Positions 31,221-42,208 of a stretch of DNA of 64,000 bases are shown here, one piece after another. The notes under the pieces are model-generated. The model was not told the origin of the DNA, ran no database searches, and saw nothing but the letters and a program-made list of their open reading frames with translations. This DNA comes from Trichomonas tenax (Eukaryota; Parabasalia; Trichomonadida; Trichomonadidae): the NCBI GenBank assembly GCA_023091735.1, contig JALKBU010000015.1, forward strand, positions 1 through 64,000, given 5' to 3'. The translations under genes and the position numbers were made by a program. Position 1 is the stretch's first letter, and each line of letters starts with the position of its first letter.

Positions 31221-32786
31221 ATGTCACTTTTCCAAAGCGCAATGTTTGCTATGAAGAAAAGCCGAGAGATTCCTCAAGGTTTATCAAATCCCTACGAGAT
31301 ATACCAGAAGATCCACATCGATGCGGAGATGAACTGGATATTTGATCCATCGGCTGACCCAAATTCTTTATTTTCAACTATAAAATGCATTGGAAAAGGA
31401 GGCTTTGGTGTCGTCTGTGAGGTCTTAAACAAAGCATTACAACAGAATTTTGCGGGAAAAATCATTAATACAAGTTTATTAGATCCTCAATCAGAAAAAA
31501 CAATTCAACAAGAAATCAAAATCCTTAGAACCGTCAGATCTCCATACATTATCAAATACTACGGCTGTGTACACCTTAAAACTTCGAAAATGCTACTTTT
31601 AGAATATTGTGATAAAGGCTCATTAAGGCAAATTTTGGATTCGCGTAACAAAGTATTGAACGAAAATCAAATCGCAATTGTAATGCACGACTTATTAACA
31701 GCTCTTGACGCTTTACATAACAAATATAATATTATTCATAGGGATGTGAAAGCAGCAAATTTACTTTTCACCTCAAAATGCGATATTAAATTATGCGACT
31801 TTGGAGCTTCAATCAAGAAAGCAGAATCAAACGACACAAAAACAAATACAATAATTGGAACGCCATATTGGCTCTCTCCTGAAATTATCAGTGGTCAGCC
31901 GTATTCTTACGCGTCAGACATATGGGGTGCCGGTATCACAGCTGTTGAACTCGCTGAAGGAGCGCCTCCATATGTCGAATTTCCACCGACAAAAGCAATG
32001 ATCGAGATCTCTCGAACCGGATTTTGTGGTCTGAGAGAGCCTTCAAATCATACGCCGATATTTACAAGTTTCATCATTTCGTGCTTAAAACAGACTCCAG
32101 ACGAAAGACCAACGGTAAGTGACCTTTTAAATCATCCTTTCATAAAGCAGGTCGACACTCTCAACAGAAAACAAGAAATGGGAGAACTTTTGAGCGTATA
32201 TATCCCAGATGTTAATATTTTAGGCGGCCCAGTCGAAATTCCGCGTTCTCCTCCTGTTATGACATCGCAGCACAACACATCTTCGAACTTTTTAATCAAA
32301 TCTGCCCACGATATCGAAGCAGGAAATAATCGTCAATCGACACATCTCGATAATTCAAGCTTATACTCACTTCCTTCGACATTGCCAAACTTTTCAGAGT
32401 CATTTGGATTCAATTCTCCAGCGGTTGACGAAAGAACTTCATCTTTACCAAATTTTGGTTCAAGTCAGTCCTTTGGCGAGGTAAGGTCTTCGATTGTGGC
32501 TGGACATAGCGTTTTCGCATCACCTGTTTTCCCAAATTTCCCTTCACAGATTGAATCAGTCGCTTCTTCGCTCGTACTTCAACAGTCGGTCGAAGAAACT
32601 CCGCTGCAGCCATTCATTCAAAAGAGGAATGTTCAGGAAATTTACGAAAGATCGCCATCATATCAATTATCTGTGCCTGATCAGGATGCACACACGCCAA
32701 CGTCGCTGGATGCATTCCAGTCGGAGTACAGTACATCGGAGTTGAAACCATCAAATCCAAAAGAGGTAGAAGCGTTTGAATTTTAA
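31221..32786 (+). CDS. Ste20/MST-like serine/threonine protein kinase
   Basis: 521 residues with the kinase domain at about 48-312. The glycine loop is IGKGGFGVV, the ATP-binding Lys is in NFAGKIIN, and alpha-C holds KTIQQEIKIL. The catalytic loop is IIHRDVKAANLLF, the metal motif is CDFGAS, and the activation segment is NTIIGTPYWLSPEII. Then come DIWGAGITAVELAEGAPPY and DERPTVSDLLNHPFI. GTPYWLSPE and the overall pattern are those of Ste20/MST (Hippo-type) and related STE kinases, and all catalytic residues are present. The 200-residue tail is Ser/Pro-rich and probably disordered. No SARAH domain is obvious. The roles of such kinases are in polarity, growth or the cytoskeleton. Confidence 0.92.
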   Translation: MSLFQSAMFAMKKSREIPQGLSNPYEIYQKIHIDAEMNWIFDPSADPNSLFSTIKCIGKGGFGVVCEVLNKALQQNFAGKIINTSLLDPQSEKTIQQEIKILRTVRSPYIIKYYGCVHLKTSKMLLLEYCDKGSLRQILDSRNKVLNENQIAIVMHDLLTALDALHNKYNIIHRDVKAANLLFTSKCDIKLCDFGASIKKAESNDTKTNTIIGTPYWLSPEIISGQPYSYASDIWGAGITAVELAEGAPPYVEFPPTKAMIEISRTGFCGLREPSNHTPIFTSFIISCLKQTPDERPTVSDLLNHPFIKQVDTLNRKQEMGELLSVYIPDVNILGGPVEIPRSPPVMTSQHNTSSNFLIKSAHDIEAGNNRQSTHLDNSSLYSLPSTLPNFSESFGFNSPAVDERTSSLPNFGSSQSFGEVRSSIVAGHSVFASPVFPNFPSQIESVASSLVLQQSVEETPLQPFIQKRNVQEIYERSPSYQLSVPDQDAHTPTSLDAFQSEYSTSELKPSNPKEVEAFEF

Positions 32787-33322
32787 TATTATATTTTCAT
32801 GCATTTTTTATTTTTTTGTAAATATTCTTTTCTTGTATTTTATAATTTTGCCTTCTCGTTTCATAAGCGTATTAGAATATTCAAAGCTCACAAATCATAA
32901 ACAAAATATTGCAACAATATCGATAAATAACTTTTTAAGGCTGTAAATCCGTAAATCACTTTCTGATGTCATAGACCTTATTTTGATAAAAGGATAAAGG
33001 CGAAAAAGTAACTTTTTAGGTCGTTGAAAAATATCTTAATCGTGAAAAAATGATTTTTTGCCCCAAGCTAACGATACATTATATATCTTAGGCCAGGGCA
33101 TCAATAAAATCATGGTCATGATGCTTAACTTCGATGATATCTGGTTGGTTGCATTCGAATATTGCGAATAAACACTCAAAAATTAATTACAAACAATCTC
33201 TATAAAAAAAGAAATGAAATATCATAAAAGAAATAGATGAATATTATGTTAATTAATTCTTTTTTTAATGTTAAAAATGGAAAAAAAAATCCGAATTATT
33301 AAATATAAAACTCACGCATTTA
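32787..33322. other. intergenic between two converging genes
   Basis: Nothing coding is seen in this 3' to 3' region, which is expected to hold the polyadenylation signals of both flanking genes. Confidence 0.4.
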
Positions 33323-33748
33323 TTAGTTGTAGTGGGCACCGCCAGCCTTGTTAAGACGAGCATTGATATCGTCCACGCTAAGTTCATCGAGTGTAGAAGC
33401 ATCGACAGAGATAGAAACCTGCTCGATAACACGAAGAACATCAGCCTTGTGGACTGTAAGCTTTGTACGGTGGATAAGGCGAACCTTCTCACCGCAGAAT
33501 GTGATGAAAACGAATTTAGAGCGAACAGAGAGCTCATCACCTGTTGTGCAACGGAGATAGCCGAAGCCACGGAACTGTTCATCGAGGTGCTCCTTGAGCT
33601 CATCTAAGCCGCCGGAACCCTTGCCCTTGAGTGTCCAAACCTTGTCTGAACCTTCAGCGTATGTGATGAGCATCCAGTTTGTGTCCACGTTATCCTTGCG
33701 GACTTCATCATAGGCCTCACGAATTGCTGGATCAGAGCAGTCAGACAT
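33323..33748 (-). CDS. coactosin-like ADF-homology (actin-binding) protein
   Basis: 141 residues forming a single ADF-H domain. It starts DPAIREAYDEVRKDNVDTNW and has a central strand pair around FRGFGYLRCTTGDELSVRSK. Next come FVFITFCGEKVRLIHRTKLT and a helix after VHKADVLRVIEQVSISV. Coactosins bind F-actin and counter capping. The 'YLR...DE.S.RSKFVFI.W' pattern is kept, with Cys in place of the usual Trp (ITFCGE). Codon use is C/G-richer than the neighbours, as in strongly expressed genes. TCACTTCAC just upstream fits an initiator. Confidence 0.92.
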   Translation of the reverse strand: MSDCSDPAIREAYDEVRKDNVDTNWMLITYAEGSDKVWTLKGKGSGGLDELKEHLDEQFRGFGYLRCTTGDELSVRSKFVFITFCGEKVRLIHRTKLTVHKADVLRVIEQVSISVDASTLDELSVDDINARLNKAGGAHYN

Positions 33749-33752
33749 TTAA

Positions 33753-33761
33753 GTGAAGTGA
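33753..33761 (-). promoter_or_regulatory. initiator-like motif of the coactosin-like gene
   Basis: TCACTTCAC on the minus strand lies 4 bases before the ATG at 33748 and fits TCAYTWY. Confidence 0.45.
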
Positions 33762-34718
33762 CAATAAAATGGACAATGTGAACTGACAATCTTTTTTCAC
33801 TTCATTTTTCCATTTTCTTCTGTCTTTTGATATACATTAAGACGGGAAATCCAAAAATATGATAAAAATATGGAATACATTCGAATTCTAATTTTTTATT
33901 TTTGGTGAAAAATGTTCTTGATGAGGAGGTAAACTTATGATGAAAAATAACTTTTGAGAGAAGCATTGAAATTTTTCAGTTTTAATTTATGCGATTTATT
34001 TTCTGCTTTGTCCGTTCACTTTGGATGGAGCCAACTAACACAGCATTGCCCCTCTGATTGGGCTGTGCACTTCTATGGACTTTGTTTGCACATTGACGCT
34101 CGAAAAATGCGAGAATTTGTTTAAATATTCTCGAGTTTTCACAATCTGTCTGCAACTTGATGATATATGATTGCAGAGAGCGAATGCTGTTTAGCGGTAC
34201 CGCGGTTACTCCTTAATGGGCATTATTTGGTGTTACAGTTGATCATTTATGTTGGTCACTTCTGTTTTTCGTGATATTATGTTATTTGAGGATACTCTTT
34301 CATCGCCAATGAAAACGAGCGTCATTTAAGTGTTTCATCCAAAAAATATCCAATCGAATTTGTTCTCGAAACGTAAAGAGAGATTATGAGATTATCCTTT
34401 TGTTTAGCATAAGAAGCAGATGCCGGATTTACTCGCATAAACCTTAATCCGTCCAATTTCACTTTTGATATTAACTTCTTCTTGAGAAACAACCTTTGTT
34501 AATCCTACATCTATACTATTTCAACTCTTGACTTCTTAACTCTTAAGTTAACATCTCCTTATTTTGAATTATTTTTTTTTTTTTTTTTTTTTTTTTGAAA
34601 TTTTTTATATTCTAAAATTAGATTCTGACTTTCAAAATATATCATTGTTATCTGTTTGCAAATCATTGTGAATGGCGTAAGTAACAAAAAATATGATAAG
34701 ATTTTTAATAAACAAGAA
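33762..34718. other. intergenic with a 25-T run
   Basis: No gene. A pure run of 25 T lies at 34572-34596. The rest shows no recognisable signal. Confidence 0.4.
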
Positions 34719-35168
34719 TTAAAAGCCTAACATCGCTTCAACGAGTACCTTGTATTGAACAGTTCCATTCTCATCTACTGTTAGCTTCTGGAATATATCA
34801 TGAACTTCTTCATCATTTAATGGATTTAATGTATTCTGTAATATCTTCTTTGCGAAGTCCGCCGTAATTCTGCCCGATTTATTCTTGTCTAATGCTCTGA
34901 AAACATCTGTTAATTCCATCTGTGTATCACAAGCACGAGAATGGCGAGAAACTATCAACATAAAAGAGTCGAAATCGAATGTCTGACTTCTTCCAATATC
35001 CTGTTTCATGTCTTCTATTTCGGATTGCATTGGATTGAAACCAAGTGCGCGAAGTAATGGCTCTAAGTAATCTTTGTGAACTTGGCCCGAATGATTGATA
35101 TCGAAACCGTCGAATGCAAGTTTGTATAATGGAAATTCTTCACGAGGAACAACTTTTGCGAGATGCAT
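34719..35168 (-). CDS. EF-hand protein (centrin/calmodulin-like)
   Basis: 149 residues with a four-helix-pair layout of the calmodulin type. Recognisable loops are DINHSGQVHKDY (about 25-36), a degenerate second one around RSQTFDFDSF, DKNKSGRITADF (about 93-104) and TVDENGTVQYKV (about 129-140). Position 12 of every loop lacks the bidentate Glu or Asp (Y, F or V instead), so Ca2+ affinity should be weak or lost in these loops. Family length is right (149 versus 148-170). Centrin- or myosin-light-chain-like adaptors of the cytoskeleton are likely relatives. Confidence 0.88.
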   Translation of the reverse strand: MHLAKVVPREEFPLYKLAFDGFDINHSGQVHKDYLEPLLRALGFNPMQSEIEDMKQDIGRSQTFDFDSFMLIVSRHSRACDTQMELTDVFRALDKNKSGRITADFAKKILQNTLNPLNDEEVHDIFQKLTVDENGTVQYKVLVEAMLGF

Positions 35169-35214
35169 TTATATAAATGCTCAAAAATTCGTTAACAAGA
35201 AAAAGAAAAAGTTT

Positions 35215-35285
35215 TCCGACACGGGGAGTCGAACCCCGCTCCAGCGGATGAGAACCGCTTATCCTAACCGATGAACGATGTCGGA
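35215..35285 (-). tRNA. tRNA-Glu (anticodon CUC)
   Basis: This 71-nt minus-strand cloverleaf has acceptor TCCGACA pairing with TGTCGGA. The anticodon arm AGCGG-TTCTCAT-CCGCT gives CTC. The T arm CGGGG-TTCGACT-CCCCG pairs fully. No intron and no encoded CCA. It sits 47 bases upstream of the divergently placed EF-hand gene start, on the same strand. Confidence 0.95.
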
Positions 35286-35726
35286 TTTTCAATATTTCTC
35301 TTTCCTATTTATTTATGATTTAAAATATTCATTTGACATGTAAACTTGATAATTTATTTCTTCAATATTTTACCTAAACAACATATTTGGAAAATCAAAT
35401 TCACTTCATTATAAGTTGCACCTAATCCCTCCATTTAATTTTGAAAACAAAATATCTCTAGTCTCATTAAATAATGAATTCGATCTTGATATATTTTCGA
35501 TGATGAAACATTTAGCACACGATATCATCGACGTAATTTGAATGATCATATATAGAGATAAACTGTAGGCCTTCATCTTAATCATATTCTCTAATATTCA
35601 TATAGTTGTGATTTAAAACATCTATTGATATAAACTTTATAAAAAAAATAACAAACAAAATAAATGATAATTGATTCTTTTCATAATTGCAGATAATTCC
35701 AATATCTAGCAAATGACATGTGTTTA
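35286..35726. other. intergenic
   Basis: No gene. TTTGACATGTAAACTT at about 35333 belongs to a recurrent motif discussed in the findings. Confidence 0.4.
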
Positions 35727-37520
35727 TCATTTGATAGCTGTTTGGTAGATGTAATTCTCTAAAAATGAAATATAATCGGAATGTGATAAATTTGCTTTCG
35801 CATACATGAATTTGAAGCGTTGGATTCTTTTTTGGATTTCTGGATCTTCGATGAACAAAATATACTTCTGCTCTGCATAGTAATCTATCATTTGGTCTAT
35901 TTCCCTTTCGAAGCTGTTCCTCATTTCCTCTGCAGCTGATTCGTGTATCTCTTTGATTTGATGCAAGTGTTCTTGAAAATTCTTTTCTTGATTCTTGAAT
36001 GCGTTTATTTTCCCTTCTATGAAGTTTCTATGAATGTTAAGATAGAACTCGTTCATCTGTTCCTGCTGTGCAATCTGATTCTGTAGCATCTGCTTGAATA
36101 AATCGTTATTATTGGATAATTTTTGATGAATTATGTTAGTTGCTTCTTCGATCTTCATTCTTGATGTCATTGTAGTATACAACGCAAGCTTTGTCTTTAA
36201 ATCCTCTAATTCATTGTCAGATTCTTGTCCAGTCATGTTATTAAAATCTAGTGAATGAAGAATCGATTGTAAGGAATTATATTCGCTGATATAGTTATGC
36301 TCTGTATTGTCTGTCGGAATTTGTACTTTTTCTAGGTATTCTTCGTGATTTTGTTCGAGATCAAACATTTTTTGAGTAATTTCTTCAGTAAAGCGTTCTT
36401 GCGTATCAATTATTCTATTTTCCATCCTTTCTTTAAACTCTTTATATTCATTATCAAGTGATTCTCGCTCTTTATCAAGAATTGAAGTATCATTTGCTGA
36501 TTTTACATTTTCTTCGGGGAGCAAACGTATTGACGCTAAGTAATCTAGATTTTGATCTCTTATTTGTAGTAGTTCATTGTATAACTCGAAATTTTCAATC
36601 GAAAATTTTTGCTTTTGTTTTAAATTTTGAAGATGAAGACTTTGTAGTTCAACATCTTGATTGAAATTTGTCCGTATTAGCGATTTAACTTTCTCATCTG
36701 TCTGTATATTTAAAGAATCGAAAATATCTCTCAAAACCATCGAAGGAAATCTAGAAAAGGACTTATAGGCTTTTATAATGTCATTATACTGCTTTCTGAT
36801 CGTAGATATATTCTCTTGAAGTATCGCTATCCTTGTTTTTAACGATTTAATCGAGATTTCTTGTTTTCCGGGTTTATTTTCGACAGCAGACATCAATCTC
36901 TCTTTGTAATCTTCGGCAAGTTTCGCACACTTCATATTGAAGTCCTTGTTCAACAATTCGATCTTTTGTTGTTGTTCTTTGTCGAAATCTTTTATTCGAT
37001 TCGCGTAAATTTCTGAGAGTCTGTTTTTTGTTGTGCAGATAATCCCTTCTGTGCTGTTCATCAGTTCCTCTAAATCTCTATGCATTGACGTTAATTTAGA
37101 GAATCTTTTTTCATTTCTTTGTAACAAAAGATCAATTTCGATCTTTTGAGCGGTGATTAGTTTAGTTATTTGTAGAGATTCGTTATTCACGTGGTTAATC
37201 AGCTCATTTTTAAGATTTTCGAGCTCTTTCGAATAAATTTTCATGAAATCTTTGTTGATTTCAGTGTACGATATCTTAGATATCTCTCTGAACTTCTTTT
37301 TCTGCGTGTCATATATGATTTCGAACAGCCTGTCGAACAATAAATGCATAAATTGTCTTTGATATTGTAATTGAGCCAATTGGCCGCGATATTCCCCCTC
37401 CATGTACGACAAAAGGCCCAGTTTTTTGCTCAAATTGAACCATGGAGCTTGTCCAGGCCATGTCTCTAAAAGAATGTTCTCTACAGAATGAAGGATTTTT
37501 TTTGCTAAAATGCAATCCAT
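35727..37520 (-). CDS. long coiled-coil protein of unknown function
   Basis: 597 residues. Residues 1-75 form a more globular N-terminal part (WPGQAPWFNLSKKLGLL, with several aromatic residues). The remainder is almost continuous charged heptads, for example EIDLLLQRNEKRFSKL, RIAILQENISTIRKQYNDII and EHLHQIKEIHESAAEEM. There is a weak break near residue 390-410. There is no membrane segment. Such proteins are typical of the trichomonad flagellar and striated-fibre cytoskeleton, but no family is recognised. The ATG at 37520 is the first in frame. Confidence 0.85.
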   Translation of the reverse strand: MDCILAKKILHSVENILLETWPGQAPWFNLSKKLGLLSYMEGEYRGQLAQLQYQRQFMHLLFDRLFEIIYDTQKKKFREISKISYTEINKDFMKIYSKELENLKNELINHVNNESLQITKLITAQKIEIDLLLQRNEKRFSKLTSMHRDLEELMNSTEGIICTTKNRLSEIYANRIKDFDKEQQQKIELLNKDFNMKCAKLAEDYKERLMSAVENKPGKQEISIKSLKTRIAILQENISTIRKQYNDIIKAYKSFSRFPSMVLRDIFDSLNIQTDEKVKSLIRTNFNQDVELQSLHLQNLKQKQKFSIENFELYNELLQIRDQNLDYLASIRLLPEENVKSANDTSILDKERESLDNEYKEFKERMENRIIDTQERFTEEITQKMFDLEQNHEEYLEKVQIPTDNTEHNYISEYNSLQSILHSLDFNNMTGQESDNELEDLKTKLALYTTMTSRMKIEEATNIIHQKLSNNNDLFKQMLQNQIAQQEQMNEFYLNIHRNFIEGKINAFKNQEKNFQEHLHQIKEIHESAAEEMRNSFEREIDQMIDYYAEQKYILFIEDPEIQKRIQRFKFMYAKANLSHSDYISFLENYIYQTAIK

Positions 37521-39612
37521 TTTTCCGAAATTCTGGATTTTATATAACTACATTTTTGATTTTTACTTTAATTTCCTAAAATTTTCAAAAAAATTATCTA
37601 CAAAGTGATATTATTTTAGATGCACTATCTATTTATCATCGGAGTTAGGAGTTTGTCAAAATTTGTTGAACTTACAGGTGTTTTTTACGCTCCTTCTTTT
37701 TGTCATTTAATAGCCTTGTAAAATGCCTATCGAATCGTCGTCACAGATGATGACAGTATTTTTGCAATTTATGGCATTCAAAAAATCCTAACAAACATGC
37801 TCACATACCAAAGATTTAGAGAATACGGGCCATGAGAAGTATAGACATCATGTTGTTTTGGTGTGTATCATGCAAAAATTATATTTTCTGTCTGAGTCAG
37901 TAAAAATCAAAATCCCACCTTTATTGTGCTTCCTGAGCACTATCTCATGTCATTTCTTTATTCGTATTATGCCATTGCTCGTCATTTATCTGCTTTTTGA
38001 ATTGATCCGTCTCAAGATTTTTTTGAAAAATTAGCCACAGCTTTGGCATCAGAACCAAAATCTAACGGGAGACAAAAACGCAAAAATATTTTTAGTAATT
38101 ATGGCCCTTGACATTTAAAAATTGAACTCTTTATTTAATAACAAGACCATAATTTTTATTTGTTAGATATAGATTATCCATAATATTTTAAGTATATTGG
38201 TAGCGAAATTTTTAATTGTTTGCAATTTGTGACAGTTGTTCTCAAAAAGTTTTTAATAAGGTTTTGATTCTTGTGCTGTAATTAAATTTACACAGAAACC
38301 AAAAACATTTAACAGGTATGATGTTTTAGTACAGTAGAGATAGAGGATATGTTTAAAAATTCATAATTTCAAATCATATGAATGTGTGAAATTTACTTAA
38401 TACGATTGAAGCAAAAGCTTTGGTATTATCACTTTTTTTGAGTATTATATAGTTAGTGCACAAAGTTTCAGATATCATTGTCCTTGACTATTGTTGAGGA
38501 ATAAAAAATTGTTTCATTGATCCACTAAATTCACAAGAAAGTATCCATTACATAACAGAGATAACATATTTATGTCCAAAATTTAAATATCCCGCAATAT
38601 GATGACTATATTTTCGATCCAACATAGAAAAAATCATTTGAGAGTATTGTTATCTTTTTGAATCATTTTATTATCACCCGAAAATTATATGGTTACCACA
38701 TATTATCCATTAAAATCGATTTGTAATAAAATATAGCTTTTCAATGTGAAAAACTCACAGTTATAGCATCATTTTCTATGAAGCATGCAGCACAGTAGCA
38801 TAGTAATAATATATAAATTGTAATGGTTATGTTTTATTAATACTAACAAAAAAATATATTGAAATCATTGAAAATTCCTTTAAATTTCAATCATTTCTAG
38901 TGAATAATGTCTATTCGCCCACAATTTTCAATTTCTAAAAGATATCAGAGTTAAATCTTTGTTTTATTGTTGTGTTTGATGATGAAAGAAAAAAATCAAA
39001 TGTAAAAAGTGCCAAATTAAAAACTGACAAATCATTTTATTCCATGAGAAAAAACCAATGATATGCTGACGCTAGAAGTACCCACATTTGTCAACCGCTA
39101 TATTTCTGTGAATCGAAACTATTCACCGCTGTGATTTTTCATGTATGTATAATATTGATTTCCGTGGATAATATTTTGCTTTGCTATGACGCTATATAGC
39201 GAAAAATAAATAATATATCTTGTACATAATCTATTTTTAAGATAAAATCAATGATTTGCTTAAGTTTCCCAACATCGAATAAAATAACGAACATAAGAAT
39301 GCCAATCCACAAAAATCATTTAGCCACATTAATGCCTTATATGAAAAGAATATATTCCACTCACAAAACAGGTCAATTGGTGTAAGTTTGGGGTTAAAGA
39401 TGAAATATACGTTGGTATGTTAATGGTAAACAGTACTTTAACTATAGCCAATGTTGACAGATAGTGGAGCATTGTAATAGCGTAAAAAATAAGTTGTATT
39501 AAGCCCAAAATATAATAATGACGCTGCATCAATTTTGCTGTTAAAGGCTAAAAGAGAGTAAGTTGAACTAATATAGAAACATTTATAACAAACACAAACA
39601 ATAGGAAGCGAA
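37521..39612. other. 2.1-kb gene-poor AT-rich region
   Basis: No gene, RNA or clear repeat could be supported on either strand. The longest frames are featureless and lack good starts. Confidence 0.4.
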
Positions 39613-39891
39613 TTAGTCGTACTTTCCGAAAATCAAGTCCAACTTTGTCCAGCAGACCGGGAGAGGCGCCGAAGAAGGTCTCGGGGGTCTGTCGTAGTTG
39701 ATGTTGAGCTTCACATGGTTTGACGTCCTGTTCTCGTGTAGAGTGTGAACCATCGAAGGATTAAAAAAGATTTTTCTCTGCATCTCGATCTGGTTGAATA
39801 GCCTGTCCTGCCCCTTCATCTGTACCTCGTGCATGTACTTCTCGTACTCCTGCTTTGTCATTGTCATCTGTGAATCGTTCTCGCTGAACAT
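39613..39891 (-). CDS. small conserved-looking protein of unknown function
   Basis: 92 residues from MFSENDSQMTMTKQEYEKYM. There is a helical first half (YEKYMHEVQMKGQDRLFNQI) and a Pro-rich second half (YDRPPRPSSAPLPVCW, then TKLDLIFGKYD). Codon use is well balanced and C-rich compared with the AT-rich flanks, which argues for a selected gene. The start at 39891 is the first ATG; an in-frame TTG upstream is ignored. RPSSAP-type proline motifs are common in small microtubule-associated ciliary proteins, but that link is only a guess. Confidence 0.65.
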   Translation of the reverse strand: MFSENDSQMTMTKQEYEKYMHEVQMKGQDRLFNQIEMQRKIFFNPSMVHTLHENRTSNHVKLNINYDRPPRPSSAPLPVCWTKLDLIFGKYD

Positions 39892-40611
39892 TATTAAAAA
39901 TAAATAAAAATCCAATCAAAAAATTTTTAGTCGAAATATATGCTTTTTAGCGTATAATTAGCAGTGTTTTCATGATTTTTTTCTCTTTTGTGAACAATTC
40001 AATTTTTCAATATTGATTTTTGTGGGAATTTTATTAAGAGCGAAGCTATATTCATCTAATTAATGTCATTTCAGAAAATGATTATACGAGATTTGTAAAG
40101 TATTCAAAAATCATAATGAATTTTGAGAGCATGTTTCAATTTGATGGTTTTAAATAATGCTGTGTATAGGGTATATCAGCATTGCAGGATAAAATCATTA
40201 TTTTATGGAAATACTTAATCGTTATATTCAATATATACAGTATAATGCAAATAAAAGAGCTTTTGTTTAAATTTAAAAGATTTGTTCCGCTTTTTTATCA
40301 AATTGAAAATTTAGTTTATTTAAAATAACAAAGCATATCTCTTCAAAATTACCAAATTTTTCCCCAACGTTTGACTTTCACCATCAATGCCTACGTATTT
40401 ACTATCATATGCCGGTATTGGATCCGCATTCTGCCAAATTGACGAAGGTCGGCAAAAGTTCTCAATTCTTTGGCAAAATCCCCTCAATTGGTCACGATTT
40501 TTTAAGGCGAAAAATGAATTACGTTAATGCAGAATTATATTTGAGCTTACTGGTATTCATATCACAAGAATTGTGATGCGCAACTGTATTTTACTTGTAT
40601 CAAAAGTTTAA
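39892..40611. other. intergenic
   Basis: No gene or recognisable repeat was seen. Confidence 0.4.
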
Positions 40612-41100
40612 TTAATCGAGGGTTAGTTTTTTTGTTTTATTTGTTGGCTTTGCCGAAGTATTCGATGCCTTCGGGTCTAATTTGATCGCCAAGTCGCCTT
40701 CGCCGTGCCACTGAGCTGGGCAGATTTCACCATGGACTGCGGAGAACTGGAAAGCTTTGACGAGGCGCAGGATCTCGTCGACGTTTCGTCCGACGTCCAG
40801 ATGGTTGTACTGGACGTACCTGATGATTCCTTGTGGGTCGATGATTACTGTCCCTCTGTTGTCATATCCTGCGTCTTCCATGAAGAAACCGAACAGCTTC
40901 GATATCTTTCCGCTGAGGTCCCCGATGAGAGGATATTTGATTCCGCCGAGGCCTCCTTCATTCCTCGGTGTGTTGATCCACGCGAGGTGAGAGAAGACTG
41001 AGAGACCGACGATCTCTGCGCTGATCTTCTTGAATTCGTCGTACTTGTTCGAGAACTCGATGATCTCAGTTGGGCATACGAACGTGAAGTCGAGCGGGTA
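40612..41100 (-). pseudogene. 5'-truncated 2-Cys peroxiredoxin
   Basis: An open minus-strand frame encodes a typical 2-Cys peroxiredoxin from just before the active site to the C terminus. It has [20 protein letters not shown] (peroxidatic Cys in VCPTE), [16 protein letters not shown] and [16 protein letters not shown]. The resolving-Cys region is HGEICPAQW. The first 35-40 residues, including the start codon, are missing. Upstream of Tyr (position 41100) the DNA turns into repeats of GGAATTAGAAATA. The usual SVDS..SHLAW stretch is shortened to SVFSHLAW (about three residues lost). Codons are C/G-rich as in a highly expressed gene. It would once have reduced peroxides with thioredoxin. Confidence 0.85.
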
Positions 41101-42208
41101 TGAAGTAGGAATTAGAAATATGAATTACTTATTAAAAGAGGAATTAAGAATAATGTTGCACTATAAGAATTAGGAATTAGAAATAGGAATTCATATTGAA
41201 AACAAGCTACATAACGCTTTCATGTTGATTTTCAAGACTGTTTGAACGAATAAAAACATGAATAAAAATTATATCGAATTGAAGGTCTCTCAAACAAGAA
41301 GTCGTCATTTTTATTCATAGGCATCAAGCTTTGGAATCAATCAGCACACGCTTGCAAAATATATTTGATAACATTGAAATAACGCAAATATCAAAAATCA
41401 AGTATCAGGAATGATAGAGATGTGGGTAGAAATCATTTTTCTAAAGTATCATCCATGAAATACCTAAATTTCGGATCTGTGAAAAAATAGGAAATTGAAA
41501 TACAAATTCGTGCATCCATTGGGACTTCATGCATGCATTATTTGGGAGCTGGGCATTATGATTGTCATACTTTCATAGACAGATTTCGATATTTGATATT
41601 AATATATTGAGGAGTTCTGAGCTTAGCACGTGAAGATAAATAGCCGAGGCCCATTGTATACGAACGCCAAGTGCTTTTACTATCAAACGCTCAATAATTC
41701 ATTCTGATATTAAATAAAATATTGAATTGACGAAACCTGACACGGCACATATCAATTAAATCAAAAATAATGAATGGATTAATGCTTAATTTTTTTTGAT
41801 CAAAAAAGTGAAAAATTGGCCAAAATTGAGACCCCAAGCTTTTGAAATTTGGTTAACGTGGCCGAATCATTTTGAAATGAAACCAAAAATTTATTCAAAT
41901 TGAGTGCTTGCAAGAATATTTGTGCTTGAGTTTTAATATCCTTGCATTGAACTCTACAAACAATTAACTTAAAAGCAAACGGACTCATTTCAACATAATT
42001 GCAATATTTATTAAATTTTGATATTTTTTATGAATCATTTCATTCTTTCGAGCATGAACACTTACCAGAGTTTTCCATGAATATTCACACATGTACATTC
42101 ATCATAAATGATTTCAACAACAAAAAATACCATATTTTTTGTATTTTTCTTTTACGTAAAGGAAATGTGATGAAGCACTTGCTTCACCATAAAATTATAA
42201 TAAATAGT
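41101..42208. other. intergenic with short GGAATTAGAAATA repeats
   Basis: GGAATTAGAAATA occurs at about 41108 and again near 41171, at the breakpoint of the truncated peroxiredoxin. The rest is AT-rich with no supported gene. Confidence 0.45.

Noticed and set aside
33271..33607. Overlapping frames opposite the coactosin-like gene.
   Set aside because: Shadows of a well-supported gene with biased codon use.
34572..34596. Run of 25 T as a terminator or regulatory element.
   Set aside because: No structure accompanies it and homopolymer runs are common in this DNA.
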